DNA of 39,998 nucleotides, taken from the NCBI GenBank assembly GCA_017694935.1, contig JADIME010000036.1, positions 1 to 39,998 of the forward strand. The letters run 5' to 3'. Every line of letters begins with the position of its first letter. Position 1 is the stretch's first letter. The position numbers and the translations under genes were made by a program. The DNA comes from Candidatus Merdivivens pullistercoris (GTDB lineage: Bacteria; Bacteroidota; Bacteroidia; Bacteroidales; UBA932). The notes under the pieces are model-generated. The model saw nothing but the letters and a program-made list of their open reading frames with translations, searched no databases and was not told the DNA's origin. Positions 24,944 through 37,203 of the stretch are shown here, in pieces.

Positions 24944-26205
24944 TATCTTATCGCCCTGTCCTGTATGTCGTCCGCATCATAGACACCCTGCGCAAGCTTC
25001 ACGCGCACTTCCGAGAATGCCTGCAATGTACGGTCCACGTCTTCCAATGTATGAGCCGCCGTAGGGATAATCCTAAACATCAGCAGACCCTTAGGTATTA
25101 CCGGATAGGTAACCACGGAGCAGAATATCCCGTAGTTTTCGCGGAGATCCACTACTATATTGGTGGCCTGAGGTATCGTGCCTTCTATGAATACAGGAGT
25201 CACACAAGCCTGTGCAGGCCCTATGTCGAAACCGAGTTTCCTGAATCCGTCCTGAAGCGCACGGGTAACGACCCACAGTTTCCCCCTCAGTTCGTCTCCC
25301 TCCTTGCTTCTTATGATTTCCAGACGTTTAAGACAGCCTTCCACGATAGGCATCGGAAGGGACTTGGCATATATCTGGGAACGCAGGTTATAACGGAGGT
25401 AATCTATGATATTGTGAGGACCTGCAACAAAGCCTCCGATTATGGCCATCGATTTGGCAAAGGCCCCTATATAAAGATCTATGCCGTCCATGCAGCCGAA
25501 ATGCTCGGAAGTACCGCGCCCGTGTTCTCCCATCACGCCGAAACCGTGGGCATCGTCTATCATGATGCGGAAATCGTATTTCTTCTTCAATTCCACAATC
25601 TGGTCGAGAATGCCGAGTGCGCCGGTCATGCCGTATACGCCTTCAGTGATAAGAAGCACTCCGCCGCCTGTCTCTTCACAGACTTTCAAAGCCCTCTGTA
25701 TGGTCTTCTCGCATTTTTCTATATTGTTATGAGGATACACCATGCGCTTGCCCTGATGCAGGCGGCAGCCGTCGATAAGGCACGCATGGGCTTCCGAGTC
25801 GTAGACAATCACATCGTGACGCGTGCAAAGCGCGTCGATGGTGGAAATGATGCCCTGATAGCCGAAATTGAACAGGAACGCGTCTTCCTTCTTCTCGAAA
25901 TCGGCAAGCTCCCGTTCCATGCGCTCGTGCAAAGAAGTATGGCCGCTCATCATACGGCTTCCCATAGGATAGGCCAGACCCCACCTTGCAGCAGCCTCTC
26001 CGTCCACCTTCCTTATTTCGGGATGGTTCGCAAGGCCGAGGTAGTTGTTCAGGCTCCAACACAGGACTTCCTTGCCGTTGAATCTCATGTGCGGGCCTAT
26101 CTCCCCTTCCAGTTTAGGATACATGAAATAGCCGAAAGCCCTTTTTCTGTACTGCCCGAGAGGACCTCCCGAATCCTTCTCGATCCTGTCGAAAATATCT
26201 GTCAT
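24943..26205 (-). CDS. Alpha-oxoamine synthase: serine palmitoyltransferase or cysteate acyltransferase type
   Basis: A 420-residue PLP enzyme of the SPT/KBL/AONS family, which condenses an amino acid with an acyl thioester and releases CO2. Visible parts: the SLNNYLGLANHPE segment, GSRMMSGHTSLHE, FNFGYQG, the PLP-contact DDAHGFG (217-223), and the Schiff-base lysine Lys251 in FAKSMA. The N terminus with FGYFMYPKLEGEIG differs from the canonical Bacteroides SPT, as I recall it, and fits a second clade found in sulfonolipid-making Bacteroidota. A true 2-amino-3-ketobutyrate ligase is less likely because of the coupled SDR. The pair therefore makes either dihydrosphingosine (from serine) or capnine (from cysteate). 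The choice cannot be made from sequence alone. Confidence 0.82.
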   Translation of the reverse strand: MTDIFDRIEKDSGGPLGQYRKRAFGYFMYPKLEGEIGPHMRFNGKEVLCWSLNNYLGLANHPEIRKVDGEAAARWGLAYPMGSRMMSGHTSLHERMERELADFEKKEDAFLFNFGYQGIISTIDALCTRHDVIVYDSEAHACLIDGCRLHQGKRMVYPHNNIEKCEKTIQRALKVCEETGGGVLLITEGVYGMTGALGILDQIVELKKKYDFRIMIDDAHGFGVMGEHGRGTSEHFGCMDGIDLYIGAFAKSMAIIGGFVAGPHNIIDYLRYNLRSQIYAKSLPMPIVEGCLKRLEIIRSKEGDELRGKLWVVTRALQDGFRKLGFDIGPAQACVTPVFIEGTIPQATNIVVDLRENYGIFCSVVTYPVIPKGLLMFRIIPTAAHTLEDVDRTLQAFSEVRVKLAQGVYDADDIQDRAIR

Positions 26206-26251
26206 AACAAAAAGTATTAAAAATTGGCAAAATTATATAATCAGACCGCCG

Positions 26252-29993
<3,742 letters not shown>

Positions 29994-29999
29994 AGAATA

Positions 30000-32900
30000 T
30001 TAAAGTCCCATTTCGGCAATCCTGTCGAGACGCATCTGCACCTGGGCTGCTATGTCGTCCCCTTCCCCGGAAGCCCTGTAATTGTCCCTTATGCTTTCGA
30101 AAGTAGCCTTGGCCTGTTCCCATTCGTCCCTTTCCGCGAACGAATCGCCCAAAACGATGAAAGATCTGGCAAGAAAATACTGCTGTGACGGCGCGGCGTC
30201 GGAAAAGGCATAGACCATGTTTTCCACATCCTCGAAACGCCCGGAATCATAAACTTCCTGTATCAGGATATATGTCGCTTCCGCCCCTTCGTCGGTCTGC
30301 GGGTCAGCGGCCAGCTTTTCCAAAAGCGGCGCGGCGCTTTCCCTGTCCGACAATGCTATGTAGCTCTTGGCCTTTACATAACAAAGCTCGCGCACGGCCC
30401 GTTCGTCGCAATAAGGGGATTCCTGCAGTTTGTCGGCAGCCGTTATCGCCCCTGCATAGTCTTTCATGCGGAATCTGGAGCGCATGACACCGGTCAGGGC
30501 GGTATACCTGTTATTATCCAATGCCGCTATCTCGGCAAGGGTGGAGTAGCCCTCATAAGCCTGGGCATAGCGTTCAAGGGCATATGACAGTTCCGCGTAA
30601 TTCAACGTTGCGGATTCGGCATACGCCCCCTCGCCTATCCTCATCACCTGATAGTAGGCATCCACCGCCTTTTCGTAACGGCCCAAAGCCTTTTCAGACT
30701 CGGCCATGTAAAAATAAGCCTGGGAACGTTTCGAAGAAGAAGGGTATTCTTTCAGGAACGATTCGAGCGAAGCAAGCGCCGCGGCATAATCCCCTTTCAG
30801 GAATATCTGTTCCGCTGCGCTGAAAATCATGTTTTCTTTCTCGTCGGGCGTCTTGATGAAGGACTTGCCTATACTGTCGATATAAGCCAGATAACCCTGA
30901 GGGTCGTTTTCCAAAGTATAAATAGACTCTATGGCGGCAAGGGCATCCTGCGAATAAACGGACAACGGCATTTTTTCAGCCACTTCCTTGTAATATTCCA
31001 ACGCCTTTCCGTACTCCAGACGGTTCCTGTACAACGACCCCAGTTCTATATTGGACGCGGCTATGACTGTCGTATCCCCAGACATGGATTTAAGGCGGGA
31101 GAAGATTTCCTCGGCCTTGACATCATCGTCGATCTTTATATACGACCTTCCCAATTCGAAAAGCGCGTAATCATAGTATTTCACGCCGGGATTGTATTCC
31201 GACAGCCTTTCCAATACGGATATTTTCTTTGCCTCCATAGGCACGAGCCCGTATGCAATGGCCGCCTGATACACCGGATATATGTCGCTCTTGTCATAAA
31301 AGTCCGTGACACAGCTTTCATACATGGCCGCCGCCTGTTCGTACTCCCTTTGCATGAAAAGGCAGTCGGCCAGCCTCAACCTTGCTTCGCGCCGGTGCGT
31401 GGAAGGGGAAGACGAAAGGAAATTCCTGAAATACTTTTCCGCCGAGGCATAGTCTTCCAATTTGAAATAATCGTAGCCGAGATTGTAATCCAGCATAGAA
31501 TATTCCGGAAGGCGCGAAAACTCCCTTTTTCCCGACAACGACACATTTATCTCTATGGCTTTCCAGAAATTATCATTGCGGTAATATGCTTCCGCCAGCC
31601 AATATTCGGCCATGAAGGCAAGGCCGTCCCCGTCCTTGAGCGACACGACCTGCTTCAAAAGCGGTATGGTACGGCTGTAAGATCCGGCGGAAATCAATTG
31701 CATCGACCTGAGGAACAGAGCCTTGCGGAAAGACTCGCGGACCGAAGACGTAAGAGAGCCTATTTTCATGTACGCATCGATTGCCGAAGAATAATCCCGG
31801 TCAAACATATAGGCAGATGCCATGTAGGCATATATTTCATCAGACCTGCGGGAAGAAGGATACTCTTCCATGTAAGCCTCGAAACCCGAAATGTCTTCAT
31901 TTACATCGAATCTGAGCTTTGCCAGATTGAACATGGCGTCTTCCTTCAGTTCTTTGTCGAAATCCATTGCCGCCGCTTCCCTGAAAGCGTCTATGGCGGC
32001 TATTTTATTGCCGCTTTTAATGTAAGAGTCACCCTGATAATAATACGCCGACTGCGCTATGGAATCACGCGTCCCGGTGACACGGGAAAAATCCCCGACC
32101 GCATCGGCATATTTTCCCAACCCGTACGCCATCATCCCGGCAAAATAATAATCCGTCCTGCCGAAATCTCCCTCGGACTCAAAATATTTTTCATAATAGG
32201 CTCCGGCCTCTTTGTCCATCCCCAACGCCATATAGGACTCGGACAACATTCTCGCCGCATTTTTCCTGTATTCCCCCCGGAAATCCTCCAATCCTTCACG
32301 TCCGATTTCCGTCACATACCGATAATCCTTCATCAGGTAATGGCATTCTATCAGGTAGAAACGGGAAAGCACGCTGAAACGGTGGTCCGCGACACTGTTT
32401 TCAAAATGTGAAGCGGCCTGCCTGAAATCGGCGTTCTTGTAAAAAAGATAGCCGGAAAGATACTCGGCAGGGGCATACAGCCCTTTGAGGCCTTTTTTCC
32501 CGTATGAAGCATGCATCTCTTCCAACAGAGAACCCGCCTCCGTGTCATATCCTTCCATAAAATACGAATACGCAAGCATGAAATCACGCACCGGCCTGTC
32601 TTCCTTGGACAAACAGGAAGGAGGAACACTTTCGAGCAGTTCCATGCACTCCGCATACCTGTGTTCATCGAAACGATTGGAAGCAAGATAGTAATCCATC
32701 ATACGGACGGATTTCGAATAAGGGAACCTCATCCTGAACTCATCCGCCTCGGCTGCAGCCGAACTGTTTCCTGCCCTGAGGGAACTCAACACCGAATAGG
32801 CCGCCACCGTCTCGTTGGACGGGTCTTCCGACAACAGTATATCGAAACCAGACTTCGCGGCCGAATACGCCCCCTTCTCATACAGCCTTACGGCCTGACG

Positions 32901-33002
32901 GTAACGCCTGTCTTTCAGATACTCCGTCTGCGCATAAACGGGACTGGAGAGGATGAAGGCCAAAAAGACCGCCGACAGGCATTTTATCATAGTACATTTC
33001 AT
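30000..33002 (-). CDS. Large secreted TPR-repeat protein
   Basis: A protein of about 1000 residues with a signal peptide (IKCLSAVFLAFILSS, cleavage near VYAQT) and tetratricopeptide repeats along almost its whole length. Examples are AVRLYEKGAYSAAKSGFDIL, AEKYFRNFLSSSPSTHRREA and AVDAYYQVMRIGEGAYAESA. Many units carry the G-Y-A pattern of YbgF/BamD-like TPRs. It should lie in the periplasm, where such proteins act as scaffolds. The next gene encodes an outer-membrane barrel, so the pair may form one complex. The start at 33002 was chosen over 33020 and 32990 because it begins the signal peptide cleanly. It has its own -7 box at 33061-33068. Confidence 0.8.
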   Translation of the reverse strand: MKCTMIKCLSAVFLAFILSSPVYAQTEYLKDRRYRQAVRLYEKGAYSAAKSGFDILLSEDPSNETVAAYSVLSSLRAGNSSAAAEADEFRMRFPYSKSVRMMDYYLASNRFDEHRYAECMELLESVPPSCLSKEDRPVRDFMLAYSYFMEGYDTEAGSLLEEMHASYGKKGLKGLYAPAEYLSGYLFYKNADFRQAASHFENSVADHRFSVLSRFYLIECHYLMKDYRYVTEIGREGLEDFRGEYRKNAARMLSESYMALGMDKEAGAYYEKYFESEGDFGRTDYYFAGMMAYGLGKYADAVGDFSRVTGTRDSIAQSAYYYQGDSYIKSGNKIAAIDAFREAAAMDFDKELKEDAMFNLAKLRFDVNEDISGFEAYMEEYPSSRRSDEIYAYMASAYMFDRDYSSAIDAYMKIGSLTSSVRESFRKALFLRSMQLISAGSYSRTIPLLKQVVSLKDGDGLAFMAEYWLAEAYYRNDNFWKAIEINVSLSGKREFSRLPEYSMLDYNLGYDYFKLEDYASAEKYFRNFLSSSPSTHRREARLRLADCLFMQREYEQAAAMYESCVTDFYDKSDIYPVYQAAIAYGLVPMEAKKISVLERLSEYNPGVKYYDYALFELGRSYIKIDDDVKAEEIFSRLKSMSGDTTVIAASNIELGSLYRNRLEYGKALEYYKEVAEKMPLSVYSQDALAAIESIYTLENDPQGYLAYIDSIGKSFIKTPDEKENMIFSAAEQIFLKGDYAAALASLESFLKEYPSSSKRSQAYFYMAESEKALGRYEKAVDAYYQVMRIGEGAYAESATLNYAELSYALERYAQAYEGYSTLAEIAALDNNRYTALTGVMRSRFRMKDYAGAITAADKLQESPYCDERAVRELCYVKAKSYIALSDRESAAPLLEKLAADPQTDEGAEATYILIQEVYDSGRFEDVENMVYAFSDAAPSQQYFLARSFIVLGDSFAERDEWEQAKATFESIRDNYRASGEGDDIAAQVQMRLDRIAEMGL

Positions 33003-33060
33003 ATTTTCACGGAATTGCATTGTCGCGGCACACGACCGCCATATATCATTTATTAAATGA

Positions 33061-33068
33061 CAAAGATA
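33061..33068 (-). promoter_or_regulatory. Bacteroidota -7 promoter element (TATCTTTG) for the TPR/barrel pair
   Basis: On the minus strand TATCTTTG lies 58 bp before the chosen ATG at 33002. It is back to back with the ftsE promoter. Confidence 0.6.
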
Positions 33069-33101
33069 ATATTTCTTTCATTTATATTCGCGATTTTTAT
33101 G

Positions 33102-33109
33102 TATGTTTG
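33102..33109 (+). promoter_or_regulatory. Bacteroidota -7 promoter element (TATGTTTG) for ftsE-nth
   Basis: TATGTTTG lies 27 bp before the ftsE ATG at 33137 and argues for that start over the upstream in-frame codons. Confidence 0.6.
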
Positions 33110-33136
33110 CATGTTATACGATATTTATTCTACAAT

Positions 33137-33850
33137 ATGGCGGAAGACAGGGAACCTATAGTCAGTTTTTCACATGCCGACATCATGAACGGCGGCAATA
33201 CAGTTATATACGATCTCAATCTGGATATCCGTCCGGGAGAATTCCTGTACCTTCTGGGGAAAGTCGGGACCGGCAAGACATCCATAATCAAGGCAATCAT
33301 AGCCGACAATCCGGTCAGGAAAGGGGACGCATGGGCCTTAGGCTTCAATCTGCGGAGGATAACCCAAAAGGATATACCCCAGCTTAGGAGGAAAATGGGG
33401 GTCGTCTTTCAGGATTTCCAGCTCCTGATGGACCGGAACATAGAGGACAACCTGCGTTTCGTGCTTGAAGCCACGGGGTGGAAAGACAGGGGAAGAAAGG
33501 AAAAACGCATCATGGAAGTGCTCGATGCCGTAGGAATGACGGGCAAGATGCACAAGATGCCGCACCAGCTTTCCGGAGGCGAGCAACAGAGGATATGCAT
33601 AGCACGCGCACTGCTGAACAACCCCGAGATCATACTGGCCGACGAGCCTACCGCCAATCTCGACAGCGAGACCGCGAACGGCATCATGCTGCTTCTGAAA
33701 AAACTGAACGAGGAACTCGACACGGCAATACTGTTGGTGACACACAACCGCCGCCTTTGCGAAGATTTCCCGGCAAAGATGATGATATGTGAAAACGAAG
33801 GCTGCCACGAATTGGAGTCGGCAAGGGAAATAGATTTCGAAATACTATGA
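33137..33850 (+). CDS. ftsE: Cell-division ABC transporter ATPase FtsE
   Basis: A 237-residue ABC ATPase. Walker A is GKVGTGKT (41-48), the Q-loop is FQDF (91-94), the signature is LSGGE (145-149), Walker B is IILADE (165-170), and the H-loop is VTHNRR. The small size, the FQDFQLLMDRNIEDNLRF segment and DEPTANLD fit FtsE, which with FtsX controls peptidoglycan hydrolases at the division septum. No ftsX is adjacent, as is common in Bacteroidota. An oddity is GKVGTGKT, where most FtsE have GxSGAGKST. A lipoprotein exporter LolD-type ATPase is the alternative. Confidence 0.82.
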   Translation: MAEDREPIVSFSHADIMNGGNTVIYDLNLDIRPGEFLYLLGKVGTGKTSIIKAIIADNPVRKGDAWALGFNLRRITQKDIPQLRRKMGVVFQDFQLLMDRNIEDNLRFVLEATGWKDRGRKEKRIMEVLDAVGMTGKMHKMPHQLSGGEQQRICIARALLNNPEIILADEPTANLDSETANGIMLLLKKLNEELDTAILLVTHNRRLCEDFPAKMMICENEGCHELESAREIDFEIL

Positions 33851-34506
33851 CAATGACCCGGAAAGAAAGATACACCGGCATAACCGGATGGTTTCAGGCC
33901 AATATGCCCGATGCGAAAACGGAGTTAGACTATGGAAGCGGATATGAACTCCTCGTGGCAGTGATACTTTCGGCGCAATGTACTGACAAGCGCGTAAACA
34001 TGGTGACACCGGCCTTTTTCAAAAGGTTTCCGGATGCACCTTCGCTCGCCCGCGCCGATTTCGGGGAAGTACTGAAACTCATAAGCTCGATATCTTTCCC
34101 CAACAACAAGGCCCGCCACCTCATAGGCATGGCCCAAATGCTTACCGGACGTTTCGGCGGAATCATTCCGGACGACGTGGAAACCCTGCAGCAGCTTCCC
34201 GGCGTAGGGAGAAAAACGGCGAACGTAGTAGCTTCCGTCATTTACCGGAAACCCGTCATTGCGGTGGACACCCATGTATTCAGGGTCGCACGCCGCATAG
34301 GCCTCTCGGACGGCAAGACAGTGGAAGCGGTCGAAGCCGACCTTACCGCCGGTTTTCCCGAAGCCCTGCGTGCCGATGCCCACCATTGGCTGATACTCCA
34401 CGGGCGCTACGTATGCACCGCCCGCAAACCGAAATGCTCAGAGTGCGGCATCTCTTCCTACTGCCGGGAATATGGGAGGCGTGAACTTCCGGTTACTCAA
34501 TCCTGA
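33847..34506 (+). CDS. nth: Endonuclease III
   Basis: A 219-residue DNA glycosylase/AP lyase for oxidised pyrimidines. The helix-hairpin-helix is LPGVGRKTANVV with catalytic Lys123, and the catalytic Asp is Asp141 in VDTHVFRV. The 4Fe-4S loop is Cys190-x6-Cys197-x2-Cys200-x5-Cys206, exactly the family spacing. Length is normal. The ATG overlaps the ftsE stop by 4 bp. The 3' end overlaps the end of the convergent glnS gene by 14 bp. Met3 is a possible start. Confidence 0.95.
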   Translation: MTMTRKERYTGITGWFQANMPDAKTELDYGSGYELLVAVILSAQCTDKRVNMVTPAFFKRFPDAPSLARADFGEVLKLISSISFPNNKARHLIGMAQMLTGRFGGIIPDDVETLQQLPGVGRKTANVVASVIYRKPVIAVDTHVFRVARRIGLSDGKTVEAVEADLTAGFPEALRADAHHWLILHGRYVCTARKPKCSECGISSYCREYGRRELPVTQS

Positions 34507-36172
34507 ACGAGTCCTTCAGCGTCGTGGTCCTGTTGAACACGGCCTTCTCAGGAGTGGAATCAGGATCCTTGAAGAAATAGCCGATACGCTCGAACTGCAC
34601 GGCAAGGCCGGAATTGTCTTCAAGCAAGGCCGGTTCCGCAAAAGCATCCTGTACTTTCAGAGAATCCGGGTTCAGATAATCCTTGTAATCCTTGCCTTCA
34701 GGGATCTGCCCCATCTGCGCCTCTGTAAAGAGCTTGTCGTAAATGCGGGCTTCCACCTTTACGGCATGCGGCACTGAAACCCAATGTATGGTACCTTTGA
34801 CCTTGCGCCATTCGCCGCCTCCCGGCCTGGAAGCCGGGTCATGAGTGCATTTCAGCTCGATGATATTGCCTTCGGAGTCCTTGACGACCTCCTCGCATTT
34901 TACTATATAGGCATATTTCAGTCGTACTTCCCCGCCAGGACGGAGCCTGAAATATTTCTTTGGCGGTTCTTCCATGAAATCGTCCCTGTCGATGTAAAGC
35001 TCGCCGGTAAAAGGCACACGGCGGCAAGGCCCGTCGGGAGATGCCGGGTTGAGAGGGGCTTCAAACCATTCCACCTTTCCCGGTTCCCAGTCTGTCAGAG
35101 TCAGCTTCACAGGATCGAGTACCGCCATGTAACGGTTGGAACGCTCGTTGAGATCCTGTCTTACGCACCATTCCATCAACTGGAGGTCTATGATGTTCTC
35201 GCGCTTGGCAACCCCCACCTTGTCGGCGAACATGCGTATGCTCTCCGGAGTATAGCCGCGCCTGCGGATGCCGCAGATGGTCGGCATCCGAGGATCGTCC
35301 CAGCCGCTTACATAACCGTTTTTCACAAGTTCCAACAGCTTGCGCTTGCTCATGACAGTATATGTAAGGTTCAGACGTGCAAACTCGTACTGATGTGAAG
35401 GAAAAATCCCAAGTTTTTCTATAAACCAGTCATACAGAGGCCTGTGTACATCAAACTCCAAAGTACAGATGGAATGCGTTATATGCTCTATCGAATCGCA
35501 TTCGCCATGGGCATAGTCGTACATCGGGTATATGCACCATTTATCCCCGGTACGGTGGTGCGAAGCATGGATAATCCTGTACATCAACGGGTCGCGGAAC
35601 AGCATGTTCGGATGCGCCATGTCTATCTTGGCGCGGAGCACCTTCTCGCCGTCGGCGTATTTCCCGTCGCGCATTTCCCTGAAAAGCCGGAGGTTCTCTT
35701 CAACGGAGCGGTTCCTGTACGGGCTTTCCGTACCCGGGGTGCTCACCGTACCCCTTCCGGCGCGTATTTCTTCCTGAGACTGGTCGTCCACGTATGCCAG
35801 GCCTTTCTTTATCAGTTCTTCAGCCCATTCGTACAATTGCTCGAAATAATCGGACGCATAATATTCGCCGGCCCATTCGAAACCGAGCCACTTTATGTCC
35901 TCCTTGATCGAATCCACGTATTCGGTATCCTCTTTGACCGGATTAGTGTCGTCGAAACGGAGATTGGTTTTTCCGCCGTATTTTTTTGCCAATCCGAAAT
36001 TCAGGCAAATGCTTTTTGCATGTCCTATATGAAGATACCCGTTAGGCTCCGGAGGGAACCTCGTCATTATAGATTCATATTTTCCTGAAGCGAGATCGTT
36101 TTCTATGATTTCTTCCAAAAAATTAAGGTTGCGTATCTCATTCACGTCCCTGACGGCAGTCTCAGTAGTCAT
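34493..36172 (-). CDS. glnS: Glutamine--tRNA ligase
   Basis: A 559-residue class I aminoacyl-tRNA synthetase. The RFPPEPNGYLHIGHAKS block contains the HIGH motif, FDDTNP follows, and VMSKRKL is the KMSKS counterpart. The C-terminal anticodon-binding barrels end in DSTPEKAVFNRTTTLKDSF, typical of GlnRS. PPEPNGYLHIGHA and the Gln-specific insertion distinguish it from GltX. The ATG at 36172 was preferred over 36262, since the extra 30 residues read through the promoter region. The -7 box is at 36201-36208. Confidence 0.95.
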   Translation of the reverse strand: MTTETAVRDVNEIRNLNFLEEIIENDLASGKYESIMTRFPPEPNGYLHIGHAKSICLNFGLAKKYGGKTNLRFDDTNPVKEDTEYVDSIKEDIKWLGFEWAGEYYASDYFEQLYEWAEELIKKGLAYVDDQSQEEIRAGRGTVSTPGTESPYRNRSVEENLRLFREMRDGKYADGEKVLRAKIDMAHPNMLFRDPLMYRIIHASHHRTGDKWCIYPMYDYAHGECDSIEHITHSICTLEFDVHRPLYDWFIEKLGIFPSHQYEFARLNLTYTVMSKRKLLELVKNGYVSGWDDPRMPTICGIRRRGYTPESIRMFADKVGVAKRENIIDLQLMEWCVRQDLNERSNRYMAVLDPVKLTLTDWEPGKVEWFEAPLNPASPDGPCRRVPFTGELYIDRDDFMEEPPKKYFRLRPGGEVRLKYAYIVKCEEVVKDSEGNIIELKCTHDPASRPGGGEWRKVKGTIHWVSVPHAVKVEARIYDKLFTEAQMGQIPEGKDYKDYLNPDSLKVQDAFAEPALLEDNSGLAVQFERIGYFFKDPDSTPEKAVFNRTTTLKDSFRIE

Positions 36173-36200
36173 AATCGAACAATTTTTACGAAAAAACATG

Positions 36201-36208
36201 CAAATATA
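36201..36208 (-). promoter_or_regulatory. Bacteroidota -7 promoter element (TATATTTG) for glnS
   Basis: On the minus strand TATATTTG lies 28 bp before the glnS ATG. It overlaps the -33 area of the divergent yicC promoter. Confidence 0.55.
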
Positions 36209-36220
36209 CTCATACTTTTT

Positions 36221-36228
36221 TAATTTTG
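36221..36228 (+). promoter_or_regulatory. Bacteroidota -7 promoter element (TAATTTTG) for yicC
   Basis: TAATTTTG lies 21 bp before the ATG at 36250. Confidence 0.55.
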
Positions 36229-36249
36229 CGCAGCTAAAACAATTCGCGT

Positions 36250-37137
36250 ATGATAAAATCAATGACCGGATACGGAAAATCCGAATGCATCCTCGGCGGA
36301 CAGAAAATCACGATAGAAATCAGGAGCGTAAACGGCAAAAGCGCCGACATAAGCCTGAAATCCCAGATAATCCCGAAAGAAATGGAGACCGGGATACGTT
36401 CTCTCATATCCGAAAAACTGTACAGGGGCAATATCGACCTTTTCGTAACAGCGGAACAGAACAATTCCGCCGAAACAAAGGAAATCAACGGAGACGTGCT
36501 TGCCGCCTACTGGAGGCAACTGCAGAAGCTTTCCACCCGGGAAGACCTTGCAGGACTGTTTTCACCGCAAGCCGATGCCGGGAACATGCTCCAGAACCTG
36601 CTGAGGCTGCCTGACGTCATAGACGTGAAGAAATTCGAACTGGACGAAACCGGAAAGGCCTTGCTCATGGAGTGCATATCCGAGGCCGTCGGCAAATTGG
36701 ACGCATACCGTGCAGCCGAAGGGGTTTCGATAGAGAAAGACTTCCGTACGAGGGTAGCCAATATCCTGAATTACGTGGACGAGGTGGAAAAATACGAGCA
36801 GGAACGTGTAGCCATGATCCGCGAAAGGATAGTCTCCAAGCTGTCCGACCTCCCTGTGGACTACGACCGCAACCGCCTCGAACAGGAGCTTATCTACTAT
36901 ATAGAAAAACTCGACATCAACGAAGAGAAAGTAAGGCTGCGCCAGCACTGCAAATATTTCCTCGAAACATTCGAGGAGGAAAATCCCGGGAAAAAACTCG
37001 GGTTCATCGCACAGGAAATGGGGCGCGAGATAAACACTACCGGCTCGAAAGCCAACCATGCCGAGATCCAGAAAATCGTTGTCCGGATGAAGGACGAGCT
37101 TGAGAAAATCAAGGAGCAGACTTTAAATACTTTATAA
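36250..37137 (+). CDS. yicC: YicC family endoribonuclease-like protein
   Basis: A 295-residue protein with the YicC start MIKSMTGYGKSE and the YicC/DUF1732 end, including LRQHCKYFLETFEEENPGKK and LGFIAQEMGREINTTGSKAN as the most conserved part. YicC proteins are ribonucleases linked to small-RNA turnover in E. coli. In many Bacteroidota the next gene is gmk; here there is no gmk and the following 66 bp contain a solo copy of the TAAGAAGCTGTT motif before a regulator gene. This suggests that 37140 is the left border of an accessory insertion. Confidence 0.93.
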   Translation: MIKSMTGYGKSECILGGQKITIEIRSVNGKSADISLKSQIIPKEMETGIRSLISEKLYRGNIDLFVTAEQNNSAETKEINGDVLAAYWRQLQKLSTREDLAGLFSPQADAGNMLQNLLRLPDVIDVKKFELDETGKALLMECISEAVGKLDAYRAAEGVSIEKDFRTRVANILNYVDEVEKYEQERVAMIRERIVSKLSDLPVDYDRNRLEQELIYYIEKLDINEEKVRLRQHCKYFLETFEEENPGKKLGFIAQEMGREINTTGSKANHAEIQKIVVRMKDELEKIKEQTLNTL

Positions 37138-37187
37138 GCCTTTCCCAACTTTGCAGATAACCATACAATTAATGGCACAAGAAACTA

Positions 37188-37199
37188 TAAGAAGCTGTT
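37188..37199 (+). repeat. Solo TAAGAAGCTGTT motif ahead of the LuxR-type gene
   Basis: Third plus-strand copy of the 12-mer, here extended to AAGAAGCTGTTTA as in the dispersed element end. It ends 4 bp before the ATG at 37204, where a ribosome site would be. Confidence 0.6.
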
Positions 37200-37203
37200 T
37201 ATA

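Noticed and set aside
33020-33136. A 39-residue N-terminal extension of ftsE
   Set aside because: It reads through the promoter region (TATGTTTG at 33102-33109) and has no family similarity; the ATG at 33137 matches FtsE length.
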